A stretch of DNA of 64,000 nt from Hodarchaeum sp048939265 (GTDB lineage Archaea; Asgardarchaeota; Heimdallarchaeia; Hodarchaeales; Hodarchaeaceae): the NCBI GenBank assembly GCA_048939265.1, contig JBHLPQ010000001.1, forward strand, positions 10,318 to 74,317. The letters are read 5' to 3'. How positions within the stretch are numbered: the stretch's first letter is position 1; the number at the start of each line of letters is the position of its first letter. Positions 45,530-55,599 of this stretch are shown here, in pieces. The notes below the pieces were generated by a model that saw only the letters and a program-made list of their open reading frames with translations, was not told the DNA's origin and made no database searches. The position numbers and the translations under genes are program-made.

Positions 45530-46552
45530 TTAATCTCGAACAAATTCTTCCATAATTTTATCGGGTATCTCTATGGCAAATTTACAAACCATATCGCCCC
45601 ATAATGCAGTCTGTAGTGGTTCAACATTTATAGCTTGATCAAAAATCTCATCCCAATATAATTTGAAATAACCTCCACTACAATAACAAAAATTTGGAGA
45701 AATCTCTTGTTCCGTTCCATCTTTGATGGCTCCCCGTACCCAAGGACAATAACACCAATAGTATCGTTTCATGTGATCTGAGTCAGCAGTCAAGAATCTT
45801 TTAATTTGATAAGGAACTTTTGAAATAATAATCTTATTATTGTCCCGGACACCTGCACCCATGGTAGGGATTGATTTTATATACTCAAAGACTTCATCGT
45901 CAACTAATTGAGCAAACATAGCTGTTCCATCATTTTTATGCCGCTCAACCTCGCTCAGGAAATCTTGACGTTTCAGCGCAAGAAATTGATCTAAATCCTT
46001 TAATTCTTGGAATTTCTCTTTATCGGTACCAACTGGTTGGCCACCATGTAAACAGGGCCGAAGCAACGCAATTGTCTTCTCCTTCCCTAGTTTATCTTCT
46101 AATCTTCTCATAACTAATTTTGTCACTTGAGGCTTTTTCTCAGGATGAGCTCCTAGAGGAGGAATTTCTATCCCCTCAAAAATTTCCTCTCGTACTGCTT
46201 CGCCATGCCAGTCAGCTATGCGATCATAGATAGTGTTCATGGCGGAATAGGATTCAGCGATGTCAAGTAATTCCTCCATGTGATGATGTGCTTCGATGAA
46301 AGGGAAATATCTCCAGAGTCCAATAACAAGGTGTCTTGCTGTTTCTTTATCGTTTAAAGCCAGCTGGTCAGCATACCTGATCAATTTTCCATAAGAAAAG
46401 GAATTTATTGTCTCATTCTCTTCCTTAAGAAACTCAATAAAACCACGGATAGCTCCAAGGAGGTTGGGTATCTCAGTTTCTGGAACTTTGTTTTCTAAAA
46501 GAAAGGATCTGTACTCTTCCAGCTGATATTCGTTTTTCTCCATATTGCTCAC
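45530..46552 (-). CDS. Unrecognised protein with Cys-rich C-terminal domain
   Basis: 340 residues. A helical N-terminal part (about 1-130) has an IxNLLGAIRGFIEFLKEE stretch that resembles the SAM-like core of tyrosine recombinases, but no catalytic domain follows. Residues 165-220 hold a CLHGGQP motif. The C-terminal domain (about 265-330) has YYWCYCPWVRGA, FCYCSGGY and GDMVCKFAIEIP, i.e. Cys pairs and a final Cys in an order that recalls V4R-type ligand-binding domains and Cys-rich DUF6144-like proteins. A metal or thiol-linked cofactor site is likely. Start: GTG at 46552 or ATG at 46543. Confidence 0.55.
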   Translation of the reverse strand: MSNMEKNEYQLEEYRSFLLENKVPETEIPNLLGAIRGFIEFLKEENETINSFSYGKLIRYADQLALNDKETARHLVIGLWRYFPFIEAHHHMEELLDIAESYSAMNTIYDRIADWHGEAVREEIFEGIEIPPLGAHPEKKPQVTKLVMRRLEDKLGKEKTIALLRPCLHGGQPVGTDKEKFQELKDLDQFLALKRQDFLSEVERHKNDGTAMFAQLVDDEVFEYIKSIPTMGAGVRDNNKIIISKVPYQIKRFLTADSDHMKRYYWCYCPWVRGAIKDGTEQEISPNFCYCSGGYFKLYWDEIFDQAINVEPLQTALWGDMVCKFAIEIPDKIMEEFVRD

Positions 46553-46669
46553 GGTTCCCGTGAGTAATTGTCGAGTATATTATAGTCAAAAACTTTCCTT
46601 TCACTGCAAAATATCGAAGACTCCATTGATTGAGAAGGATAAGTGAATAATATCACTAATCCCCCTCTT

Positions 46670-49363
46670 TTATTTCCTCTTGAATCTATCTCTGAATAGT
46701 ACAAGAATACCAAGAGATAATGAGAGTGTAAGGAAGCTAGAAAAAGAGGTAATGCGCGGGGTACCAGGTTCTCCAGATGTCGTAGTAGTAGTGGTATCTG
46801 AGAGCATTGGAAGAGTAGCACTTACTTCATCAGAATACTCACTCTCACCAATGGGGTTAACAGCAGTGACAACATAATAATAGGTGGTTTCACGAACGAT
46901 TGTAGTATCCTCGAAAAATGTATTGGAAGTGTCTTCTAAGAAAGAATAACTGCCACTAGAGGTACCACGATAGATGTTATAATGCGAAATCGCACGTCCA
47001 CCAGTATCAGTAGGAGGAGACCAGCTCAAATGAATATTATCCTCACTAGGAGTGGCAAGAAGACCTCGAGGAGGTGTAGGAACTGTCGCAGGAACAATTG
47101 GAGTTGCCCACGCTTCATTAGAGAAGAAACTTTCCCCAGCGCTGTTAACAGCAGTAACAACATAATAATATGTAGTCCCAGCAACAACGGTAGAATCATC
47201 GAGAGTAGTTCCAGTAGTAGAATTTAAAAAAGAATGGCTCCCACTGGAAGTGCCACGATAGATGTTGTAATGTGTAATCACACTTCCACCGTCATAACTG
47301 GGAGGAGCCCAATTTAACGTTACAGAATGCTCCCCTGCGGTAGCTTGAAGGTTTAATGGAGCACTTGGGAGTTCTAAGACTTCATACTTTCTTAATTCAG
47401 ATCGATAATTATTACCCAGGGAATCATTCCCAAAAACCTGAACTGTATGAACTCCTACAGGAGGCATAAGAATGGTAGTATTACCCAGAGTAGTGATATT
47501 TGCCCCACCATCGAGAGAATACCCTGTCCAGAAGGGGGGAGTTGGAGTCGTATAATTTAGGAGTAAACCCTCATTCAGATTATCTCCAACATAATAATTC
47601 GGATCCCAACTGAAACCAAAGGCATCCCATTGAGTGGCTCCAAAATAGGTAGGGATATCACTAGCTAAATACAGTTCATCTAGTGTATCTAAATCATTTT
47701 GAAATTCAACATTCTGGACACGACTAATTTCAGTCCCATTTTCATTGGCGACAGTCCAGGTAAATTGACCATTCGCCCCGAGCTCACAATCGAACTGGAT
47801 GGAATGATGGTACCATTCATAACTGACAAGATCCGATATTGAATGCCAAGTAGTCCCATCAGAATACTCAAGGTTACTTAAAGTAGCACTAACAACATTA
47901 ATTCGGATTTCAACAGCAATTGTATCATCAAAAGCACGTAACTGGAGATAATGGGTTCCTGTGTAAGGCGCATGGATATTCTCTACAAGGGTGTAGAATT
48001 GAATGGTGCCAGTATTGGGAGGAGTATTAAAATAATGAACGCCATAGGTGTACGTCGCAGCTTGAGCATCACCAATGTGAAGAACCTTCTTATGACCGTA
48101 AATAGGGCCGTCATGAACCCCAATTCCAACATACTCCCCAGCTGTTGAATACTCATCAAGAAATTCAAGTTCTAATCCTGTGGCAGTATGACGTTCATTC
48201 TCAAAGCCAAAGGTCGCAGGATAATACCCACTCATTGGGGAGTTATACACTGTAGCCTCAGGGGAATGTAATCGGATCGGATCATTTATTATGGAAGATA
48301 GAGGTTCAGATTCAGCACATTTTCGAACAAAAACCCAATCACAACGGATTTCAGGAGAACCAGTGCCATCATGCCATGTACGGGCGCGGACTGCATGACC
48401 CATGCCCCAAGAGTCAGTTGATTGAAGAGCCTCACCATACCAAGTACCAGGGCCAGCATACATATCCATGGTAAGAATTCGAACCTGTAACGGAAGAGTG
48501 GGTATGGTAGAACTGTTTGTATGAGCAATAACAGCAGTTCCATTATCAAATTCAGCCAGAGAAGCATGTATCCGTCGAATCTCATGGGTAAACCAGGTTT
48601 CATATGAGAGGGCATTATCGGTAACTTCCCATCCTACTTCATAAGTAAAATTTCTAGTGAAAAAAGTATCACTTGGACCATAGGTACGACCTGTAGAGAC
48701 TCCATTGGCCCCTTTGGCTCCATAAGTTTGGCCATGGTTAACGTAAAAGTCACTAAAACCAATATGGACACTAGACGCATGATCACTAGGAGTATCCGTC
48801 TGTAAAGAAACAACACCCCCAGCGACATCGGAAGTACTATAGGTATCACTTTCAGTTGTCCACTTACTCGAATCAATAACTGAACCAAGAAAATCATCGA
48901 AAAAGAGGAATGTGGCTTCCCCATCGCTTCCAGAACTAGCAGCAGTATTACCAGAAAACATATTGAAGGAGGAAGTACCTGCATCAGGAATCTTTACCCA
49001 AATGATTGAGGTGCCAATTGAATCCCAGAGTTCTATCCAATAAGATAACGGATTATTCTTCAAATCAAAAAATCGAATATCCGCCCCACTTATCTGTGCA
49101 CGGGAATAATCGAAGTTAGAAGGAGTTAAGACAATTTTAACATTGTAATCGGGAGTAGGGGTGGACTGATCTAAAGCAATCAGACTGTGATAAGTCCAAC
49201 CTGCAGGAATAATAGAAGCCCTTAGTACACTACTGTTTTCAGGAATCATCTCTTCAGAGAGAGAATTCTCGGTTAAAAGACTCCGAGAAGAAAAAGGAAG
49301 ATCTTCTAATGAAGTTAAAAAAATACAAAAAATAATGGCAATTAAGATTAGGCTCTTTCTCAT
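46670..49363 (-). CDS. DUF2341-fibronectin type III surface protein
   Basis: 897 residues. An N-terminal signal peptide (about 1-22) precedes a DUF2341 domain (about 52-145: ADIRFFDLKNNPLSYWIE, IWVKIPDAGTS, NMFSGN). Long beta-rich jelly-roll-like domains follow (about 160-660), then two fibronectin type III modules (about 668-760 and 762-850), each with a HYNIYRGTSSGS core and TTYYYVVTAVN end. A Thr-rich linker leads to a single membrane helix (about 873-892) and a basic end. DUF2341 and FnIII occur in archaeal cell-surface and glycan-binding proteins. The two FnIII modules are near-identical, pointing to recent duplication. It is likely anchored with the bulk outside the cell. Confidence 0.85.
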   Translation of the reverse strand: MRKSLILIAIIFCIFLTSLEDLPFSSRSLLTENSLSEEMIPENSSVLRASIIPAGWTYHSLIALDQSTPTPDYNVKIVLTPSNFDYSRAQISGADIRFFDLKNNPLSYWIELWDSIGTSIIWVKIPDAGTSSFNMFSGNTAASSGSDGEATFLFFDDFLGSVIDSSKWTTESDTYSTSDVAGGVVSLQTDTPSDHASSVHIGFSDFYVNHGQTYGAKGANGVSTGRTYGPSDTFFTRNFTYEVGWEVTDNALSYETWFTHEIRRIHASLAEFDNGTAVIAHTNSSTIPTLPLQVRILTMDMYAGPGTWYGEALQSTDSWGMGHAVRARTWHDGTGSPEIRCDWVFVRKCAESEPLSSIINDPIRLHSPEATVYNSPMSGYYPATFGFENERHTATGLELEFLDEYSTAGEYVGIGVHDGPIYGHKKVLHIGDAQAATYTYGVHYFNTPPNTGTIQFYTLVENIHAPYTGTHYLQLRAFDDTIAVEIRINVVSATLSNLEYSDGTTWHSISDLVSYEWYHHSIQFDCELGANGQFTWTVANENGTEISRVQNVEFQNDLDTLDELYLASDIPTYFGATQWDAFGFSWDPNYYVGDNLNEGLLLNYTTPTPPFWTGYSLDGGANITTLGNTTILMPPVGVHTVQVFGNDSLGNNYRSELRKYEVLELPSAPLNLQATAGEHSVTLNWAPPSYDGGSVITHYNIYRGTSSGSHSFLNSTTGTTLDDSTVVAGTTYYYVVTAVNSAGESFFSNEAWATPIVPATVPTPPRGLLATPSEDNIHLSWSPPTDTGGRAISHYNIYRGTSSGSYSFLEDTSNTFFEDTTIVRETTYYYVVTAVNPIGESEYSDEVSATLPMLSDTTTTTTSGEPGTPRITSFSSFLTLSLSLGILVLFRDRFKRK

Positions 49364-49528
49364 GCAATCATCTCTAAAACTGAGGAATATAAGGCAGAAT
49401 TTTCATCTAAGGACAAAATATAGTTTTACATACATTTGATAGTTTAAAAGGTTAGGTAACAGTATGAAAAGGTCTGCATGTAAGAGATTTGTTAAAATAT
49501 CATCTCTTATAATGAAAATTGCTTCAAA

Positions 49529-50041
49529 TTAAAGATTTAGAATCCTTAAATACTGGGTCCACGGACCAACATCATCTTTGTATCGTAAAGCTAAAGCCTC
49601 TAGAATCTGGAATAAATGGGTCAAATCATGAACAACCCAGGTGGCTAAATGTTGTTGTAACGTGACTTCCCCAAAATCAGGATGAATACCTGTTTTATGA
49701 AGATCATCAATAGTTACAGATTCTTTTAAAACCTCAAGATTTTGTGTTCGAAGAGCTGCAAACTGAGAAAGTCGCTCTGAAAGCCCTAGATGCTTATCAA
49801 AACCCTCACGATTAAAAGGAGGAAATTCTTTCGACCCCTCTGGTGAAAGCATTATCTGCATGCGAGGAATCCAATCAGTTTGTTCTCCAGCAATCAGATG
49901 ACCAATGACCTCTGAAGGAGAAAAGGCTTGGTCGTGTTTGTGGAAATCAACCCAACTGCTAGCAAGACCTCCCAATAATTCTTGTAAGATGTGAGGTGTA
50001 CGAGATAAAATGTCAATTGCTTCATGGATGTCATAAACCAT
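49529..50041 (-). CDS. DinB-family protein
   Basis: About 170 residues, four-helix bundle. The metal site His residues fit VIGHLIAGEQTDW and WVVHDLTHLFQI. DinB-like proteins bind a divalent metal and often act as thiol-dependent transferases. The ATG at 50041 is preferred to the TTG at 50056. No nearby gene suggests a substrate. Confidence 0.8.
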   Translation of the reverse strand: MVYDIHEAIDILSRTPHILQELLGGLASSWVDFHKHDQAFSPSEVIGHLIAGEQTDWIPRMQIMLSPEGSKEFPPFNREGFDKHLGLSERLSQFAALRTQNLEVLKESVTIDDLHKTGIHPDFGEVTLQQHLATWVVHDLTHLFQILEALALRYKDDVGPWTQYLRILNL

Positions 50042-50166
50042 AATTATACCAACCAATCTGAATGGAGAGAGCCAAATACACTTTAGAAATTACCAAAATG
50101 CACTTCCAAAAAGACCAAAAACATATGTATATGAAAGCGTTTTGCTCACAGCCCAACGAATGAAAA

Positions 50167-51465
50167 ATGATAGTAAGGGCACTGAAATCCTTTTTAGGAA
50201 TTGATCCCTTACCTGAACCAGCTCAACAATTACTATTGAAAACTGTTGGCTCATTTATATTATATGATACGGTGTGGAGTCTTTCCACCGCGTTCTATGT
50301 CCTTTTTGTCATTGATACCGTAGGGATTGAACAATTAGGAATACTCCTAGCGATCAGTTTTCTCATCCAGGCTATTTTCGATTACCCATCGGGTGTGATT
50401 GGAGATTGGATTGGTCAAAGGTGGATCCTCTTGGTTGGTTTCTTCTTGGAGGCGTTAGCTTTTGGTATTTTGACAATTGCTGATTCTTTCCCGAGTTTAC
50501 TACTTGTGTATGTCATCAGGGCAATCGCGTTTTCACAACAATCAGGAGCAATAGAAACCTGGCTTGACAATAATTATAAATTGGCAACTAATGAGGCCGA
50601 TCCGCAAAGAAAGATCTACAAGTTCTTCATGGGACGAAGGATGATGTTCGGGACCATGGTTTATGGAATCGCTACGGTATTAGGAGGGATTTACGCAATG
50701 ATTTCTTCCCGAAGAGATGTCTTCCTCATCCAAGTTATAGGCTGGATATTAACAGCTCTCCTATTTTTCTATATTATTAAAGACTTTCCTGGAATCGAGC
50801 GGCCAAAAAAATCACTCAGGAATTACTTTAGCTTACTAAGAGAGGGAATTCAGTTTGTACTCACAAGTAGAATCTTGTTACTATTCATTATAGGCCTATG
50901 CATAGGAGAAGGGTTGGCAGCTCTCTGGTATGAACTAATATTATTTCCAGTGTATTTTGGTTACACTGGATCTGATGGTGGAGTAGGAATTCTGCGATTT
51001 GTCATTTTGATAATTGGTACACTCTTAACATATTACGCGGCAAAAATAGCAACAAGAGTAAAAATAATCCGAATCCCCTGGTTACGGCTCGTAGACACAG
51101 TATTTTTCTTTTGGGGGATTGCACTCTTAACACTGTTCTTTCCAATTAAGTATAATACGTATACTCCACTAGCAATCATCGTACTGATAATAAATTATTC
51201 AGCAATTTGGTTCTTTTACCAAATTGGAAATATTATTGCCCAACAATTCTTCTTGGATTATGTACCCGATCGAAATCGAAATTCCATCTATTCCTTAATA
51301 CCAACTCTATTATTACTTATAACAGCGCCAGGGGCAGTTATTGGAGCATCTTTAATAAAGAATTTCGGTTATTCGGTAACTGCTTTTATTTTAGGGGGGA
51401 TGGGATTAGTCGCAGTTGCCTTTTACTATTTCTCTGTACGCTTAATACCAGAAAAAAACTTATAA
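50167..51465 (+). CDS. MFS-type membrane transporter
   Basis: 432 residues, about twelve membrane helices. An MFS-like loop 2-3 segment is seen in DYPSGVIGDWIGQRWIL, near residues 75-95; the second half has a shorter loop. No substrate can be assigned. It starts close to the DinB gene on the opposite strand, with the start ATG at 50167 and an AT-rich promoter gap between. Confidence 0.82.
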   Translation: MIVRALKSFLGIDPLPEPAQQLLLKTVGSFILYDTVWSLSTAFYVLFVIDTVGIEQLGILLAISFLIQAIFDYPSGVIGDWIGQRWILLVGFFLEALAFGILTIADSFPSLLLVYVIRAIAFSQQSGAIETWLDNNYKLATNEADPQRKIYKFFMGRRMMFGTMVYGIATVLGGIYAMISSRRDVFLIQVIGWILTALLFFYIIKDFPGIERPKKSLRNYFSLLREGIQFVLTSRILLLFIIGLCIGEGLAALWYELILFPVYFGYTGSDGGVGILRFVILIIGTLLTYYAAKIATRVKIIRIPWLRLVDTVFFFWGIALLTLFFPIKYNTYTPLAIIVLIINYSAIWFFYQIGNIIAQQFFLDYVPDRNRNSIYSLIPTLLLLITAPGAVIGASLIKNFGYSVTAFILGGMGLVAVAFYYFSVRLIPEKNL

Positions 51466-51594
51466 CAAAATTTAACTTCATCAATGAAGCCAAAATCTCT
51501 CGTTAGTTTCTAATTTAATCTAAAATTTTGCACAAATCTTCTGTTTTTTAAAGAATAATCACAATCTGATATACCCAATTCGGAATGATTAGCT

Positions 51595-52578
51595 TTGACC
51601 AATACAAGGTTATTACTGGGGGTTCTTGCTACAGTCCTGATAATTTCATCTCTAGGTTTTATTATGCTATTGGTATTTAGTAACCCTGGATTTTCTATAA
51701 AGGAGATTGCAAAAGTAAATACAGGCCAAAATACTTATTATATACAAGTTCAACAGGATTTAGCTGTTGTTTCTGACATTGATTTAGGTGGTTTACGAAT
51801 TTATAACATATCAAATCCAAATCAACCAATTGAAATAGCTACATATGTTGACGGCCCCGCTGGTCCTCATGATATCCGAATCAAAAATAATTTAGTGTTT
51901 CTAGCAGACAGGGACGATGGGTTAGAAATAATTAACATTAGTAATCCCCTGAAACCAACCTTAATCTCAAAAATCAATACTGGCGGTTATGCCTGGGGAG
52001 TAGATATAGTGGGTGATCTTGTCTATGTTGCAGATCATAGCACAGGATTGCACATCATAGATACCAAGAATCTCACAGCTCCAAAAGAAATTGGGAATTA
52101 TACCAATAGAAGCTATAATTGCGTCCATATAGCAACAAACAAGATAGCTTATGTCACTAGTGACCTAGGTTATGTCCACTTGATTGATGTATCAAATCCA
52201 AAAAACTGTACGCTAGTTGGAACGTTTAATAATGTCATATCACCTTGGGGAGTAACAACTAAAGATGATCTAGCTTATATTGTCGATTTCAGTGGAGGTT
52301 TTAAGATAATCAATACAAGTAATCCTAGTCAACCTGTTGAAATTAAATCAATTAATGCAATGGGGGCTTGTTTAGATGTCTTTATACATAATGATCTGGC
52401 TTTTATCTCCAACTGGAGAGAGGGACTCGCAATCTATGACGTATCAGATCCTATAGATCCCCAATTTATAATGCAATATGACGAGTGTAAAGAGACAAAA
52501 ATGGTCTGTGTTCAGAACGATTTGATTTACGTAGCGGATGGCTATTCAGGGGTACGAATTCTAAAAATTAGTTCTTAA
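51595..52578 (+). CDS. LVIVD-repeat beta-propeller surface protein
   Basis: 327 residues. An N-terminal helix (about 7-30) anchors or secretes it. The rest is a series of about 42-residue LVIVD-type units, each with a phrase like DLVYVADHSTGLHIID or LVFLADRDDGLEIIN and a DISNPxxP turn; around seven are seen, fitting a beta-propeller. LVIVD proteins are widespread at archaeal and bacterial surfaces, and their ligands are mostly unknown. TTG at 51595 is the start. Confidence 0.85.
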   Translation: MTNTRLLLGVLATVLIISSLGFIMLLVFSNPGFSIKEIAKVNTGQNTYYIQVQQDLAVVSDIDLGGLRIYNISNPNQPIEIATYVDGPAGPHDIRIKNNLVFLADRDDGLEIINISNPLKPTLISKINTGGYAWGVDIVGDLVYVADHSTGLHIIDTKNLTAPKEIGNYTNRSYNCVHIATNKIAYVTSDLGYVHLIDVSNPKNCTLVGTFNNVISPWGVTTKDDLAYIVDFSGGFKIINTSNPSQPVEIKSINAMGACLDVFIHNDLAFISNWREGLAIYDVSDPIDPQFIMQYDECKETKMVCVQNDLIYVADGYSGVRILKISS

Positions 52579-52636
52579 GATCTTCAGTATAACTTCTCCT
52601 TCTTTTTTTTCTGAATTAATAAGGCGTGCATCAGAT

Positions 52637-53587
52637 GTGGCTAGATTTACAGTAATAAACTTTATTAAACTCAAGAACCATAATATGGGGATTATGATGA
52701 GTCAAATGAAAAATTTACCCACAGGTATTATATTGTTAATATCCGCATCCGCATTTGTAGCAGGACTAATTCAGACTGATTTGACTTCTAATAGTGTCAC
52801 ACTCAGTCAAGAGAAGAAATTACTCGAAAATAGGCTTGATCGAATGCGAGAGAAGGCCAATGATATCTATATCCATGAGTTGGTTACTATTAATGAAGCT
52901 ACTCACCGAGCTACTGAAATAAGATTATTAGACATCGATCTCTCCCACAATATTGCAAGTATGACTGCTGATGAAGTAAATAGCGTTTATTCACAAATTA
53001 AATTCCTATTAGAGCAAATGAAATCCTACTTGGAGGCATTAGACCTAGCAAAAATGTATAGTCACTTCCAAGTTAATGATAGTGATTATGTCATCGCATC
53101 GGAGGAAGAAGATGGTTATGAATATACCATCACAAAGCAATACCACAATGAAAACAAAGTCATTGAGAATCAGACAGCAAACATGGTATACGGATTTCTC
53201 TACAGCTATCTAGAAGTTAGCTCGTTGGGGGCACCAGGGTGGTTCTATTACCCTGTAGGGGATTTTCGAACGTTTTTATATACCCCATTAAAAGCAGTTC
53301 AAGATGAAATAGATGATTTAGCAGTACGAATTGATACATTAAGCTTCAGAGCAGATAGGATCGGACTAGGCGTTTCATTAACCGCAATAGCAGTCATTCT
53401 TTCAGCAGCAATGGCCACGAGAATTAATGAAAAGAAAATGAGTTACGACCTGTCAGTCATACAATCAAACCTCGATGAAGGGAAGACAGAAATAATTACT
53501 GAATCAGATCTGATTTCCATCCCAGTCCTTCTGATGGCCGCCACACTGTCCATCTTAGGAGTGATCATTCCCATAGTGTTTAGCTGA
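52637..53587 (+). CDS. Membrane protein with extracytoplasmic helical domain
   Basis: 316 residues. A hydrophobic segment at about 27-46, a long helical domain (about 55-240) with no Cys, and two C-terminal membrane helices (about 246-266 and 295-315). No family recognised. Start GTG at 52637; an internal ATG at 52685 would also keep the first helix. It is in line with the LVIVD gene and the metallo-beta-lactamase-fold pair that follows, but gaps of 60-150 bases separate them, so an operon is unproven. Confidence 0.65.
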   Translation: MARFTVINFIKLKNHNMGIMMSQMKNLPTGIILLISASAFVAGLIQTDLTSNSVTLSQEKKLLENRLDRMREKANDIYIHELVTINEATHRATEIRLLDIDLSHNIASMTADEVNSVYSQIKFLLEQMKSYLEALDLAKMYSHFQVNDSDYVIASEEEDGYEYTITKQYHNENKVIENQTANMVYGFLYSYLEVSSLGAPGWFYYPVGDFRTFLYTPLKAVQDEIDDLAVRIDTLSFRADRIGLGVSLTAIAVILSAAMATRINEKKMSYDLSVIQSNLDEGKTEIITESDLISIPVLLMAATLSILGVIIPIVFS

Positions 53588-53736
53588 TACCCCATATTAG
53601 AAGAATAAGTCAAGCTTCATGACAGAAAGTGATGGTGTACGGAGAACAGCAACCATAGAAGTGGCAAAATCCCGAAAAAACGAAATAATTGCCCCATTAA
53701 ATTGCTTTATTAATAGATGAAAGACTGCGCGGAAGT

Positions 53737-54504
53737 ATGAGCTTCGTTCAAAGGAATCTAAAAGCAATTGTAGTGATAGTTGCAGTTGTTGCCATTACCT
53801 CGGGAGCGGTTTTCGCCGTAGTTGTTTTCAACTCTAATGCAAGAATCAACGTAACATTATTATTCAACGCGGGAGTAATGATTGAAGTAGAAGACACTAG
53901 GATCTATATAGATCCATATGATTTGCCATTGAGATACTCAGATCGTCCAGCAGATGTAATACTCATTACACACGACCATGGAGATCATTATGAACCAATG
54001 TCTATTGATTTGCTTGTAACAGAGGACACCCAATTATTTTTCCCAGCCATAATGAGTCAAGAAGTGTCTGAATATGGAGCAGAGGCCGTACAGCCAGGAG
54101 ATACGTTCACATTCGATACTTTCAATATGACATGTTTCTATATGTATACAATGCCTGGATCTGATCAATCAAGTCATCCCAAGGAGAATAACTACACTAG
54201 CTACATTATTGAGCTGGAAGGAATGACCATGTTTCATGCAGGCGATTCCTGGGAAATTGTGGAATATGAACAATTGACTGGAACGATAGATCTAGCGTTT
54301 CTTCCACTCGGGCCTGGATGTCAAACCATGACAGAGATGGCTGTAGTAAGAGTAATCGAAACAATCGAACCGAGTTATTTCATCCCTATTCATTACACGG
54401 AAGAAGCGAAAGAGGACTTTTTAGACCTATACAAGGAAAGCGTTGAAGACTGTGGCTGTAGATTGATTAACCTAGACTATTACGAATCGTACGGATTTAA
54501 CTGA
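53737..54504 (+). CDS. Extracytoplasmic metallo-beta-lactamase-fold hydrolase
   Basis: 255 residues with a membrane anchor (about 10-31). The MBL motif is intact: THDHGDHY gives H79, H81, D83 and H84, the usual two-metal set; later FHAGDS and PIHY supply the other ligands. It resembles UlaG/RomA-like hydrolases. Its N-terminal helix puts the enzyme outside the membrane if it is not cleaved. The next gene is a paralogue. Confidence 0.85.
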   Translation: MSFVQRNLKAIVVIVAVVAITSGAVFAVVVFNSNARINVTLLFNAGVMIEVEDTRIYIDPYDLPLRYSDRPADVILITHDHGDHYEPMSIDLLVTEDTQLFFPAIMSQEVSEYGAEAVQPGDTFTFDTFNMTCFYMYTMPGSDQSSHPKENNYTSYIIELEGMTMFHAGDSWEIVEYEQLTGTIDLAFLPLGPGCQTMTEMAVVRVIETIEPSYFIPIHYTEEAKEDFLDLYKESVEDCGCRLINLDYYESYGFN

Positions 54505-54539
54505 TTGAAAATCCCCTTCCCCTATCAAGTGTGTCATAA

Positions 54540-55367
54540 ATGCGCTTTAAGAAGCCAGCAACCATAATAATCCTATTATGGGTCATTTTAACCCCAGCCG
54601 TGGTAGCTAATACCAACGAAAATAAGGTAACTATCACACATATTAAAAGCGATAACCAATACCTCAATGTGTCAATGGTGTGCATTGAGGGAAATGACAC
54701 AAGAATATACATCGATCTGTTTGATATCCCTCAAGAATATGCTGACAAGCCAGCAGATGTGATTTTCATCACTCACAACCACTCAGCTCATTATGACCCA
54801 ACATCAATCGATTTGGTCGCCCAGAACACGACCACATTTATCGGACCCAGTGTCTGTGATGAGTTCATCTCCAAATATAATGGGACTGGAATAGTTCCAG
54901 GAGATAATGGAACTGTTGCAGGGATCCAATATGAAGCGTTCAGAGCCTACAATACCGCACACCCGTATCAGGACAACCAAAGCGGCTATATCATCACTAT
55001 AAACGGGTTTAGAATATTCCATACGGGAGATACGGGAAATATTCCTGAATTTCAGGATTTAGAAGGAACAATTGACGTTCTTATACTCGCAGTAGGGAGC
55101 GACTATGCAACAATGACGTTTGACGATGCCATCGACACCATTGGGGTAATTCAACCTGACTATTTCATCCCAGTTCATTACTTAAGAATGAGTATCACTA
55201 GTTTTATCGAGGAATGCGAAGAAACTTATCCTGACCTCAAAATTTACACAGACGAACTGGTGTTACCAGAAGAAACGGAAGGAGGGGTATCAGGGTATGT
55301 CTTGATAGTGTCTGCTTGTGCTATAGCAATGCTAATTATTTATCGCAAAAAAAAGAAGCATCCTTGA
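54540..55367 (+). CDS. MBL-fold paralogue with mutated metal motif
   Basis: 275 residues, a paralogue of the gene before it (same order, same spacing, similar VIxITHxH, FHxGD and PxHY blocks). The first metal motif is THNHSAHY: H79, H81 and H84 stay, but the Asp at 83 is Ala. The Asp is the normal ligand of the second metal and a proton shuttle, so this copy may hold one metal or be a non-catalytic binder. It has a signal peptide-like start (about 7-22) and a C-terminal membrane helix (about 250-268) ending in Lys/Arg, so it is anchored the opposite way to its partner. Confidence 0.82.
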   Translation: MRFKKPATIIILLWVILTPAVVANTNENKVTITHIKSDNQYLNVSMVCIEGNDTRIYIDLFDIPQEYADKPADVIFITHNHSAHYDPTSIDLVAQNTTTFIGPSVCDEFISKYNGTGIVPGDNGTVAGIQYEAFRAYNTAHPYQDNQSGYIITINGFRIFHTGDTGNIPEFQDLEGTIDVLILAVGSDYATMTFDDAIDTIGVIQPDYFIPVHYLRMSITSFIEECEETYPDLKIYTDELVLPEETEGGVSGYVLIVSACAIAMLIIYRKKKKHP

Positions 55368-55599
55368 ATTGAACCTCCAGATTGAAGGGGTACAGCGGAG
55401 AATTATAGGAAGCATTGTAAATTTTGAGAAATGCGAATGATGGGTATACAAATAGGAAAACAATGAAAGAATATCCTCTAATAAGTGGAACTTTAATAAC
55501 GGGAAAGCAGAATCATTGATGGTAGTAGATGGCAGGAGTAGAGGCTACTTCCAAGATTGAATTCCCTACAATATAAGAAACAAGGTGTGAGAAATAAGA

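Noticed and set aside
45530..46552. Tyrosine recombinase reading of the 340-residue protein
   Set aside because: Only a SAM-like N-terminal helix pattern is present; the R-H-R-Y catalytic residues are absent and the C-terminus is Cys-rich.
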